DNA from: Leisingera sp. ANG-Vp
GTDB lineage: Bacteria > Pseudomonadota > Alphaproteobacteria > Rhodobacterales > Rhodobacteraceae
Assembly: GCF_000813725.1 (NCBI RefSeq)
Contig: NZ_JWLD01000023.1
Span: forward strand, 30,934 to 94,933
Direction: 5' to 3'
DNA length: 64,000 nt
Positions 1 to 7,869 of the stretch are shown here, piece after piece. The stretch's first letter is position 1. Each line of letters begins with the position of its first letter. The position numbers and the translations under genes were made by a program. Below the pieces are notes generated by a model that did no database searches, had not been told where the DNA came from, and was given only the letters and a program-made list of their open reading frames with translations.

Positions 1-846
1 TTCGAAGCCGCCGCCCGAAACTCTAGCTTCAAGCTTGCGGCCACAGAGCTGAACGTTACCCCCGCTGCGGTCAGCCACCAGATCAAGGCGCTCGAGCGGG
101 AGCTGCAGTGCAGCCTGTTCAACCGCTTTCACCGCGGCGTCGAGTTGACGGAAAGCGGCGCCTATCTGCTGGTCGCTTTGCAAAGGGGATTTGAGGGGAT
201 CAACGACGCATTTGAGCAGCTGCGGGCCCAGCACGGGCGCAGCTCGGTGACCATCCGCTCCAGCACCGCTGTGAGCTCGCTGTGGCTGACGCCGCGGCTG
301 GCGCATTTCTGGAAAAGCTACGAGCATATCTCGGTGGCACAGATCGTCAGCGATACGGAAAAGGCCGCCGGCGATTGCGATCTCAGCCTGCATTATGCGG
401 ATATGTCCCGGGACAGCGGCCATTGCAGAGCGTTGTTCAGGGACCGGATCATGGCACTGTGCAGCCCGCGGTTTGCCTCCCGGCACCGGATTTCCAGCGT
501 CGCAGACATCGCAGAGGTTCCGCTGATCCATCTCGACTCGCTGGAAACCGGCGGCACCGACTGGCAGGTGTGGGCGCAAGCCTTGGGCTATTCAGGGCCG
601 CTGAAGTCCGCCCATCGCGTCAACAATTATGTCATCGCACTGCAAGCCGCACAGGACGACATGGGGGCCGTGCTCGGCTGGGAGGGATTGACTGCAGATC
701 TGGTCGCATCCGGCAAGCTGGTCAGACTTCTGCCTGACACAATTTCGGCGCCTCTGGAATTCTATGTCAAACTGCACAACCGGTCATCTGACCGGGCGCA
801 GCTGGTTTTTGACTGGCTGGCTGGAGGACATCAGGAGATGCGCTAG
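1..846 (+). CDS. LysR-family transcriptional regulator (5' end outside window)
   Basis: The frame is open from base 1 and ends at TAG 844-846, so the true start lies upstream of the window. The first translated residues (FEAAARNSSFKLAATELNVT) are the middle of a LysR winged helix-turn-helix, followed by the recognition helix PAAVSHQIKALERELQCSLF. A GcvA-like substrate-binding domain fills the rest (about residues 80-281). It would be a DNA-binding regulator with a small-molecule effector, which cannot be named. An internal TTG at 145 is not the start, because the HTH reads through it in frame. No gene follows it closely on the plus strand, so its target is probably upstream of the window. Confidence 0.9.
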   Translation, partial: FEAAARNSSFKLAATELNVTPAAVSHQIKALERELQCSLFNRFHRGVELTESGAYLLVALQRGFEGINDAFEQLRAQHGRSSVTIRSSTAVSSLWLTPRLAHFWKSYEHISVAQIVSDTEKAAGDCDLSLHYADMSRDSGHCRALFRDRIMALCSPRFASRHRISSVADIAEVPLIHLDSLETGGTDWQVWAQALGYSGPLKSAHRVNNYVIALQAAQDDMGAVLGWEGLTADLVASGKLVRLLPDTISAPLEFYVKLHNRSSDRAQLVFDWLAGGHQEMR

Positions 847-1225
847 TTCCGTAACGATACTTCCATGTCGCAGTTGTGTCGTCGAGCGCGCCCTATCACC
901 ATTTTCCGGCACCTATTATCAACCACATCTCAGTTAGTATGAGCGGGCTGAAAGCTGGCTATTCAGGTGCATATGATGCCGTCGGTAGATTGAAGTGTGC
1001 TGTGAAAAGTTGGGAGATGATTTCTGACAAAACTAGCCTAAGTAAAAGCGCAATCCGCCGGTGAGCAGCCCCTTTGCTGCCGTCGGCCATCAATTAGCTC
1101 TTCACTTGTCCAGCTCGGCGCAAAACGGGACGAAGCTGACCTTCGCCGCACGTGCAACCAGGACGTTCCCACATGTCCGCAATGTGCAGTTGCCTGGCTT
1201 TGCAAAGCAGGACTGACCGACAGGC
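847..1225. other. Intergenic stretch without a recognisable gene
   Basis: No ORF here has a convincing start or family resemblance. A 7-bp inverted repeat (GACCGAC at 1215-1221 and GTCGGTC at 1229-1235) lies at the right edge, across the 3' end of the decayed YeiH-like gene. It has no T-tract and may be a remnant terminator. Confidence 0.5.
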
Positions 1226-1825
1226 CTAGTCGGTCTGACCGGCCATTTCCCGACCTTCGAAAAGCATCTTCATCGCCGCATTGCAGCCCATCGAAGCTGT
1301 CGTGCGTGCATGCTGCAGTAATTCCGTCAGATAAAAGGCCCCGGCGCCGACCACCTGCGCCACACCATGAAAGGGGCCGCCGATAAATGGCCCTGCTGCT
1401 ATTTCATTCAGTGCCGACACATTGGTCAGCAACGTATAAGCGATCATTACTATGTTGGACGGATTGTGACGCTCAGCACTGTGAAGATCAGATTGCGGTC
1501 GGATTGTTCATTCTTCGGCGGAAACGCCGCAAATTGCCACTGAACCGCCAGTGAGTGTTCCGAAGCGCCAGCCGCGACCCAGCAGCGCCACCCCGATCCG
1601 CAAAACGGTACGGGAGGCCAGCTCACCGCCAGCGACGCAGACATTACCTGGCTCCGCAACCAGGAAATGCAGTGCAATACCCAGAAGCAAAGCCATCAGC
1701 ATAGCAGGTGCGCCACAATGTTCGGCCAGGAATTGTGCGGTCAGGGCAATCAGCGCTGAGACCAGCAGCCCTTTCCCATAAACCCCAATCAAATTTCGCG
1801 CCTTGAAGATCGCCTGCTGTGCCAT
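1226..1825 (-). pseudogene. Decayed YeiH/UPF0324-family membrane protein gene
   Basis: The N-terminal piece (1825 down to a stop at 1508-1510) reads like a YeiH-family putative sulfate exporter: SALIALTAQFLAEHCGAPAM, then RTVLRIGVALLG. It jumps directly to RFGTLTGGSVAICGVSAEE, which in intact homologues lies roughly 50-60 residues later, so an internal deletion is likely. The next family segment (KNEQSDRNLIFTVLSVTI) is found in a different frame at about 1460-1515. The segment after that (IAYTLLTNVSALNEIAAGPF, then HGVAQVVGAGA) is back in the first frame from 1447 down to 1226. The gene therefore carries one deletion and at least two frame changes and cannot make an intact transporter. Family order and spacing are from memory of YeiH proteins. 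Confidence 0.75.
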
Positions 1826-1920
1826 TGCAACCTCATGAAAATGCGTCTCTTCCTATCCTGGCAGGACGGGCAGAGACGCCGTACGCAGCGGAAGGGGCAG
1901 CGGCAGAAGCAAAGCCTGGG

Positions 1921-2373
1921 TCAGACCACCGGCGTGATCGTCATCTTTGCACTGATCGAGTTGGCAACGAAGCAGTAGCGATGCGCGCGCTCGTGCATCT
2001 CCTCCACCTTGGCAGGGGTGACGTCAAAGCCGGTATCAAAAGTGACCCGCGGCGACAGTTTCAGCTCGGTCACCGCCATCATGCCCTTTTCGGTTTTGCC
2101 CAGGGCAGCTTCAGCGTGATCGGCATAGGTGGCAACCGGCCAGCCGGCCTTGGCTGCCAGCGCCAGGAACGTCATCATGTGGCAGCTCGACAGCGAGGCG
2201 GCCAGCGCTTGCTCGGGATTGGTGGAGTCCGGATCACCGCCCCAGTCCGGCGCTGCATCTCCCGGCAGCGTGAATTGCGAATTGTAAAGGATCTCATGGG
2301 CCTTATCGACCTGCCCCTCGATCAAATGGGGAGTGTTGCGGAACCAGGACACGTCAACAGAGAGTTCAGACAT
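1921..2373 (-). CDS. OsmC/Ohr-family protein
   Basis: A protein of 150 residues with the OsmC fold signature. One conserved cysteine is in SLSSCHMMTF (about residue 63) and the second is in HRYCFVANS near the C-terminus. These are the redox pair that reduces organic hydroperoxides in OsmC/Ohr proteins, using lipoyl or thiol reductants. I chose ATG 2373 over an in-frame GTG at 2382 because AGGTGAGG lies about 8 bases before it. It is the last gene of a minus-strand group with the acyl-CoA dehydrogenase and enoyl-CoA-hydratase-like genes (48-base gap). It may protect against peroxide or reactive acyl intermediates, which is inference. A predicted cytoplasmic protein. Confidence 0.85.
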   Translation of the reverse strand: MSELSVDVSWFRNTPHLIEGQVDKAHEILYNSQFTLPGDAAPDWGGDPDSTNPEQALAASLSSCHMMTFLALAAKAGWPVATYADHAEAALGKTEKGMMAVTELKLSPRVTFDTGFDVTPAKVEEMHERAHRYCFVANSISAKMTITPVV

Positions 2374-2421
2374 CAGCCTCACCTCTTAGCATTAATCAGA
2401 TTGCGGTTTTTGCTTGAGGGC

Positions 2422-3222
2422 TCAGGGCGCCGGCCACTCTGGAGCACGCTTTTCGATAAAGGCCTGTATGCCTTCCTTGGCATCGTCGATCATCATGTTT
2501 TCGACCATCACGCCAGTGGCATAATCATAAGCCTTTTCCAGGCTCATCTGGGCCTGGGCGTAAAACGCCTCCTTGCCGATCTTCAGTGTGCGCCCCGATT
2601 TGCCGGCGATCAGAGCGGCAAGCTTTCCGGCTTCTGCCTGCAACTGCTCCATCGGTACGATATCGCTGATCAGGCCCCAATTGAGGGCGGTTTCCGCATC
2701 GGTCATCTGCCCGGTGAGCAGCATTTTCATGGCCTGTTTGCGCCCGACATTGCGCGACAGCGCCACCATTGGGGTGGAGCAAAACAGGCCGATATTCACC
2801 CCCGGCGTGGCAAATCGGGTGCCTTCTGCGGCAATCGCCAGATCACAGCTGGCCACCAGCTGGCACCCGGCCGCTGTCGCAGTGCCATGCACCGCAGCAA
2901 TCACCGGCTTGGGGCATGTCACAATGGCCTGCATCGTGGCCGAGCAAGTTTCCATGGTCACGCGGTAAAACGCCCGCCCCCCGTCCGCGTTTTCGCGCGC
3001 TGCGGTCATCTCCTTGAGGTCATGGCCCGCGCAGAAGGCAGGGCCATTGGCGGCCAGCACGATCACCTTGATGTCTGCGCGCGCCCCCCAGTCTTCAAAC
3101 GCATTTTGCAGCGCGTGCAGCATGTCCAGCGACAGGCTGTTGCGGGCCGCCGGACGGTTCAGAATTAAAGTGGCAATGCCGTCTGCAGCGGAAACCTGCA
3201 AAATCCGGGGATCAGAGGTCAT
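2422..3222 (-). CDS. Enoyl-CoA hydratase/isomerase-family protein, ECHDC3-like, both catalytic Glu absent
   Basis: A crotonase-fold protein of 266 residues with a typical N-terminal sheet and oxyanion loop (FCAGHDLKEM, residues 63-72). The two acid/base glutamates of true enoyl-CoA hydratases are missing. The residue after Cys120 (Glu144 of rat hydratase) is Gln121, and the Glu of the QPE motif (Glu164) is Gly141 in TPGVNIGLFCSTP. That pattern matches the ECHDC3-like branch, whose reaction is not settled. The gene is 4 bases downstream of the acyl-CoA dehydrogenase, so the two are co-transcribed. It may act on an acyl-CoA by a non-hydratase chemistry or bind CoA esters. A classical hydratase role would be surprising. 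Confidence 0.85.
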   Translation of the reverse strand: MTSDPRILQVSAADGIATLILNRPAARNSLSLDMLHALQNAFEDWGARADIKVIVLAANGPAFCAGHDLKEMTAARENADGGRAFYRVTMETCSATMQAIVTCPKPVIAAVHGTATAAGCQLVASCDLAIAAEGTRFATPGVNIGLFCSTPMVALSRNVGRKQAMKMLLTGQMTDAETALNWGLISDIVPMEQLQAEAGKLAALIAGKSGRTLKIGKEAFYAQAQMSLEKAYDYATGVMVENMMIDDAKEGIQAFIEKRAPEWPAP

Positions 3223-3226
3223 GGGG

Positions 3227-4393
3227 TCAGTCCTTCAACAGGTCGCGGGCAATCACGAGTTTCATGATTTCATTGGTGCCGGCGTAGATCCGTTCAATAC
3301 GGTTGTCGCGGTACATGCGTTCCAGCGGGTATTCGGTCATCATGCCGTAGCCGCCAAAAAGCTGCAGGCAGCGGTCGATGACTTTGGCCTGCAGGTCGGT
3401 CAGCCAGTACTTTGCCATCGAGACCTTTTCGGTGGTCAGGCGGCCTTCGATATGCTCGCTGATGCAATGGTCCAGGAAAACCTTTGCGATGGTGAATTCC
3501 GAGGCGCATTCCGCCAGTACGAACTGAGTGTTCTGGAAGTCGGCGATTTTCCTGCCGAACGCCTTGCGCTCGTTGACATAGTCCAGTGTCAGCCTCAGGG
3601 CGCGTTCCATGCGGGCCACCGCATAGACACCGATCAGCAGGCGTTCCTGGGGCAGCTGTTCCATCATCTGATAGAACCCCCTGCCCTCTTCCGGACCGAT
3701 CAGCGCCGAGGCAGGCACCTGCATGCCGTCAAAGAACAGCTCGGACGTGTCGTTGGACTTCATCCCCAGCTTGTCGAGGTTGCGTCCCCGGCGGAAGCCA
3801 TCAACCTTATCAGTCTCAACCGCAAACAGCGAGATGCCCCGCCCGCCTGCCGCGGGATCGGTCTTGGCGGCAACTATAACCAGATTGGCCAGCTGGCCGT
3901 TGGTGATAAAAGTCTTGGAGCCCGAAATCGAATAGTGATTGCCGTCCTTGCGGGCCACTGTCTTGATGTTCTGCAGGTCCGAGCCTGCACCCGGTTCGGT
4001 CATCGCAATGGCGCCGATCAGCTCACCCGAGACCATGCGCGGCAGGATCGAGCGTTTCTGATCCGCGGACCCGTAGTGGATGATGTAGGGGATCACGATG
4101 GAGTTGTGCAGCCCGCCGCCCCAGCCGTCGATACCGGCCAGGTTGCCCTGATAGGCAATCACCGCGTCATAAGCAAAGCTGGCACCGGGACCGCCGAATT
4201 CCTCGGGCACTTCCGCGCCCAGCAAGCCCATCTCGCCGGCCTTTTCCCAAAGGGAGCGCGGGAAGCTGCCCTGTTTCTCCCATTCCTCGTAATGAGGGGC
4301 GCATTCCTTTTCGTAAAACTGCGCACAGGCGTCCGACAGCATCTGAAGCTCATCGTCCATCCAGGGTGAAGCTGGTACTTGAAGGTTCGCCAT
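3227..4393 (-). CDS. Acyl-CoA dehydrogenase (FAD-dependent)
   Basis: A protein of 388 residues with the full acyl-CoA dehydrogenase layout: helical N-domain, beta-domain with AMTEPGAGSDL (130-140) and ISGSKTFITNG (156-166), and C-terminal helices with LFGGYGMMTEYP and YAGTNEIM. The base is probably Glu250 in LPQERLLIG, the position used by long-chain and isovaleryl-type members. It would oxidise an acyl-CoA to the 2,3-enoyl-CoA and pass electrons to ETF. ATG 4393 has GGCGGAA upstream. First gene of a three-gene minus-strand group, with a divergently oriented ThDP-lyase operon beyond the LysR gene. It is too short to be DmdC (about 590 residues). Substrate unknown. Confidence 0.9.
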   Translation of the reverse strand: MANLQVPASPWMDDELQMLSDACAQFYEKECAPHYEEWEKQGSFPRSLWEKAGEMGLLGAEVPEEFGGPGASFAYDAVIAYQGNLAGIDGWGGGLHNSIVIPYIIHYGSADQKRSILPRMVSGELIGAIAMTEPGAGSDLQNIKTVARKDGNHYSISGSKTFITNGQLANLVIVAAKTDPAAGGRGISLFAVETDKVDGFRRGRNLDKLGMKSNDTSELFFDGMQVPASALIGPEEGRGFYQMMEQLPQERLLIGVYAVARMERALRLTLDYVNERKAFGRKIADFQNTQFVLAECASEFTIAKVFLDHCISEHIEGRLTTEKVSMAKYWLTDLQAKVIDRCLQLFGGYGMMTEYPLERMYRDNRIERIYAGTNEIMKLVIARDLLKD

Positions 4394-4541
4394 TTCCGCC
4401 TGCCAATCTGCAAGACAGCCGCTGGGGCTGTCGTGGATACTGGCTGAACCCTAGGCAGATGGACCGGGGCAAACTAATTTTTTGTGGCGATTGATGTGAT
4501 CTGTTTTTGTTATGACAAACCACCTGCCGCAGGCTGGCAGC

Positions 4542-5474
4542 TCACTGGGAGCTGATGACTTCGCCCTTCCAGTTGCCATTACGCACCTCGGCCGCCAGAA
4601 CCTCGCGCACAACGTCATATACGGCCTGTGACACGGGCGTCAGCGGCCGGATTTTTGGGATTGCCAGAGAAACATTCCGGGACAGGTTCGGATTGATGAT
4701 CCGGCGGGCATCAACCTCCCCGGCTGACAGTAGGTCAGCCATGGAAGGCCAGTTCAGCACCGTCGCTCCGACCCCGGCCAGCACCATGCCGCGGATCGTC
4801 AGAAGCGACTGCTGCTCATACCGCACCCGCAGCTGGCGGCCGGTCTCCATCATCGCCTCCTCCAGCGCCCGCCGCACGTGAACTTGCCGGTTCGGCATCA
4901 CCAGATCAAAGCCCGAGAGTTCGGCCAGCGGTATGTCTGAACTGTCCGGCTCGCTGTGCCGGCGCTTGCTGAACAGAAACAGTTCCTCCCGCACGACGGG
5001 CTCGAACTCGACGTCCTGCAGGCGGCCAATGCTGGGGAGAATACCAAAATCGACCTTGCCGGCCTCGATTACCTGCCCGGCTTCAAACCCAAGGCCGTCC
5101 AGAATAGAAACATTAATGCCGGGATACTGCTGTTCCACCGCCTGAATAATCGTGGCCGCCAGCATGCCCGCAATCCCCACCGGCAGCGCAATAGCAATGT
5201 CACCCGCAAGCTTTCCGGCGGCGCTGCTGGCATCGTTTTTAGCCAGTTCGACCTGCTCCAGTATCGATTTGGCATGGCTGTAAAAACGTCGGCCGGCCTC
5301 GGTTACCTTGGTGCCGCTCGGCCCGCGCATCAAAAGGCCCACCCCGACTTCCGCCTCCAGGTCGACAATCTGACGGCTGAGGGCCGGCTGGGCGATAAAC
5401 AGCTCCCGCGAGGCTGAAATGAAGCCGCCGTTTTCAACAATCGAGCAGAAATAGCGCAGCTGGATGAGCTTCAT
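4542..5474 (-). CDS. LysR-family transcriptional regulator
   Basis: A protein of 310 residues beginning MKLIQLRYFCSIVENGGF, with the HTH in ASRELFIAQPALSRQIVDLE (residues about 20-40) and an effector domain of the CbbR/NAC-like type after residue 90. I chose ATG 5474; the 11 residues available upstream do not belong to the family. The gene sits between the acyl-CoA dehydrogenase group (same strand) and the ThDP-lyase operon (divergent, 200-base intergenic region). By LysR habit it probably represses itself and activates the divergent operon. I found no unambiguous T-N11-A palindrome in 5475-5674. Confidence 0.9.
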   Translation of the reverse strand: MKLIQLRYFCSIVENGGFISASRELFIAQPALSRQIVDLEAEVGVGLLMRGPSGTKVTEAGRRFYSHAKSILEQVELAKNDASSAAGKLAGDIAIALPVGIAGMLAATIIQAVEQQYPGINVSILDGLGFEAGQVIEAGKVDFGILPSIGRLQDVEFEPVVREELFLFSKRRHSEPDSSDIPLAELSGFDLVMPNRQVHVRRALEEAMMETGRQLRVRYEQQSLLTIRGMVLAGVGATVLNWPSMADLLSAGEVDARRIINPNLSRNVSLAIPKIRPLTPVSQAVYDVVREVLAAEVRNGNWKGEVISSQ

Positions 5475-5674
5475 GGGCGGTCTCCGGGTCGGTCTAAGCC
5501 TGATCAAAGGCGGGATGCGGTTCCGTCATATCAAACCGCTATTACAACAATCACTCAATAGAATTTGTGCAGCCCGGCTCCCAAACGCAAAACTCACGCC
5601 AACCGCAGACAGCCCGGCCTGTGCAAGACGGCCGCTGCTCTGCGCATTTGAGGGATTGAAACCGGAGGTTCATC

Positions 5675-7411
5675 ATGAGCACGGAAGCCAAACGCATGAT
5701 CCGCGGAGGCGCGCTGCTGGCGCGCGCCTTCAAGGAAAAAGGGATCGACCACGCCTTTACCCTGGCCGGGGGCTTCTGCAATCCGGCGCTGGAAGGCTTC
5801 ATGGAATGCCAGATGCCGGTGATCAACTGCCCGCATGAACAGATTGCGGGCCATCTGGCCGACGGCCACGCCCGCATCACCCGCAAGCCCACGCTCTGCC
5901 TGGTCGGCCCCGAAGGCTTTGCCAATGCGGTTCCGGCGATGCTGGAAGCCTGGGGCGAGCGATCGCCGGTGATCTTCGTGACCGGCTCCTCGACCCTCAA
6001 GCGCCAGGGTTCAGGCGGCTTCAAGGAAATCGACGATGTGGCCATCGCTGCGCCGCTGACCAAATACTCCGAACAGATCGTTGACGGCAGCCGCATCAGC
6101 GAGTTTGTGGACCGCGCCTGGAAGGCCGCCACCACAGGCTACCCCGGCCCGGTGCATCTGGCGCTGCCGGTGGACATCATGTTTTCCTCCTTCCCGGAGG
6201 ACGCAGGCCAGCAGGAGCGCCCCTTTGACCGCACCGCGCAGCCTCTGCCGCGCGCATGGCCTGACCCGGACGCGCTGGCGCCGTTGCTGGAAGCCATCAA
6301 GAACGCCGAACGCCCGGTGGTGATCGCAGGCCACGGTGTGTGGTGGTCCAAGACCGAAGACAAACTGGCCGCGGCCTGCAACAAGCTGCGTGTGCCGGTC
6401 TATAACGTGCCCTACCACACCAAGAACCTGGGCGAAGAAAGCGAATGCTACATCGGCCTGGCGGACTTCCACCAGTTCCACCCCTCCAAACCGGCGATCC
6501 ATGAAGCAGACGTCGTGGTCATGGTCGGCTGCCGCCTGGACAACCAGATGAACTTCGGCAATCCGCCCTTCATTCTCGAAGGCACCAAGCTGATCTGCGT
6601 GAACGGCAGCCACGAGGAGCTGGAATACAATCACGGTGCCGATATGCCGCTGCTCTCGGACCCGGGCGCATTCCTGGACGCCATGGGTGCGCTGGAAAAC
6701 AGCTGGGACGGCTGGTTCAACCTGCAGGTCCGGCGCCGCACCGAATGGGTGCAGGAATGGAGCGCGCATCTGGAAGACGAAGACGCCAAGCATCAGGCCG
6801 GAGACTGCAAGATGCACCCACTGCAGCTGGGCGTCGACGTTCAGGCCGAGATGAAAGACGGCGACTGGCTGGTCTTTGACGGCGGCAACACCCACTTCTG
6901 GAACGAGATTGCCACCAACATCGCCGCCAAGCGCGGGCTGAAACTGGGCGGCATCATGCATCCGGGCAACTACAGTCTGCTGGGTGTCGGCGTCTCCTTC
7001 GGCCTGTCGGCCAAGAACGTGCATCCCGACAAGACCGTGGTTGTGGTCTCCGGCGACGGCGCATTCCTGTCGGGCGGCCTCTCGGTCGAGGCCTGCTTCC
7101 AGGAAAACCTGCCGATTGTCGTTGTGATCGACAACAACGGCGGCCTGGACTGCATCAGCCAGCAGCAGGAAAAACTGTTCAGCAACGGCCAGCACTATGC
7201 CACCGACTTCCGCGACATCCCCTTCCACACCCTGTTTGAGGGCATGGGCGGCCACGGCGAAGTGGTAACAAAGCGAGCAGACCTGTCCGGTGCGATCCAG
7301 CGCGCGATTGCCAGCGGCAAGACTGCCTGCGTCAACGTCAAATGCCGCGGCGTGATCAGCCCGATCGTGGCAGCGACCGCCGACAAGCGCGACAAGGCGT
7401 CGATCGAATAA
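5675..7411 (+). CDS. Thiamine-diphosphate-dependent enzyme, acetolactate synthase-like
   Basis: A protein of 578 residues with the three-domain architecture of ThDP lyases and synthases. The cofactor-activating glutamate is Glu55 in NCPHEQIAGHLADG. The central FAD/ADP-like domain spans about 195-340. The ThDP/Mg motif runs from Gly460-Asp-Gly462 to Asn487-Asn488. Family members include acetolactate synthase, oxalyl-CoA decarboxylase, 2-hydroxyacyl-CoA lyase and benzaldehyde lyase, so it makes or breaks a C-C bond next to a carbonyl. It is not sulfoacetaldehyde acetyltransferase by sequence. CCGGAGG precedes ATG 5675. It overlaps the next gene by one base (TAATG), so the transthyretin-like protein is translationally coupled. 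Substrate unknown; neighbours suggest a 2-hydroxyacyl or 2-oxo acid intermediate. Confidence 0.85.
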   Translation: MSTEAKRMIRGGALLARAFKEKGIDHAFTLAGGFCNPALEGFMECQMPVINCPHEQIAGHLADGHARITRKPTLCLVGPEGFANAVPAMLEAWGERSPVIFVTGSSTLKRQGSGGFKEIDDVAIAAPLTKYSEQIVDGSRISEFVDRAWKAATTGYPGPVHLALPVDIMFSSFPEDAGQQERPFDRTAQPLPRAWPDPDALAPLLEAIKNAERPVVIAGHGVWWSKTEDKLAAACNKLRVPVYNVPYHTKNLGEESECYIGLADFHQFHPSKPAIHEADVVVMVGCRLDNQMNFGNPPFILEGTKLICVNGSHEELEYNHGADMPLLSDPGAFLDAMGALENSWDGWFNLQVRRRTEWVQEWSAHLEDEDAKHQAGDCKMHPLQLGVDVQAEMKDGDWLVFDGGNTHFWNEIATNIAAKRGLKLGGIMHPGNYSLLGVGVSFGLSAKNVHPDKTVVVVSGDGAFLSGGLSVEACFQENLPIVVVIDNNGGLDCISQQQEKLFSNGQHYATDFRDIPFHTLFEGMGGHGEVVTKRADLSGAIQRAIASGKTACVNVKCRGVISPIVAATADKRDKASIE

Positions 7412-7767
7412 TGGCGACGGTTTCCTCGCATACTTTGAACGGCGTTGATGGCACCCACGCGGGCGGCATCAACGTCTCCCTCTACCAGCTGTCCGGCAGC
7501 GGCATCCGCAGTGTCATCTTTGACACCGAAACCGATTCCGGCGGCCGCCTGCGGGAGGACATCGACCCCAGCAGGATCGATACTCAGGCGACCTATGAGC
7601 TGGTTTTTGAAACCGGCCCCTATTGGGTGGCAAAGAACGGGGCGCCGCTGGCGGGGCGCCACATCCGGCAGATTGTTCTGAGGTTTGAGATGCCGAAGCC
7701 CGAAGGGCTTTACCACATGCCGGTGATCCTCGGGCCGAACACCTACTCGACCTGGGCTTCCAGCTAA
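7411..7767 (+). CDS. Transthyretin-like protein with altered C-terminal signature
   Basis: A protein of 118 residues homologous to 5-hydroxyisourate hydrolase (transthyretin-like). The family's first motif is present (SSHTLNGVDGTHAGGINV, His7), the arginine of the GR motif is Arg46, and the last histidine is His102 in YHMPVILGP. The C-terminal tetrapeptide that defines the hydrolase, YRGS, is replaced by WASS (residues 115-118), losing the Arg and Gly. No uricase or OHCU decarboxylase gene is near, and the gene shares a base with the ThDP enzyme's stop. It is therefore probably not a purine enzyme. It may hydrolyse or rearrange another product in this pathway; the reaction is unknown. Typical family length. 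Confidence 0.8.
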   Translation: MATVSSHTLNGVDGTHAGGINVSLYQLSGSGIRSVIFDTETDSGGRLREDIDPSRIDTQATYELVFETGPYWVAKNGAPLAGRHIRQIVLRFEMPKPEGLYHMPVILGPNTYSTWASS

Positions 7768-7869
7768 CATTCACTGCGACGCCTGCAGCTTGCCTGCCGG
7801 CGCTGCTTTCTCAGGAGCCGCACCGCCTTGCACGCAGCCTTGGCCTCTGCGGTTTTGCAGGAAAACAAC

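Noticed and set aside
1819..3168. Long plus-strand frame opposite OsmC and the hydratase-like gene
   Set aside because: It is the antisense shadow of conserved genes in GC-rich DNA and shows no family features.
2422..4393. Acyl-CoA dehydrogenase and hydratase-like genes as dmdC and dmdD
   Set aside because: DmdC is about 590 residues and this dehydrogenase is 388. The hydratase-like protein lacks both catalytic Glu, so it is unlikely to be DmdD.
5675..7411. ThDP enzyme as sulfoacetaldehyde acetyltransferase (Xsc), which would complete the DHPS pathway
   Set aside because: The motifs and N-terminus do not match Xsc as I know it, and the gene is 20 kb from comDE in a different operon. Xsc must be elsewhere in the genome.
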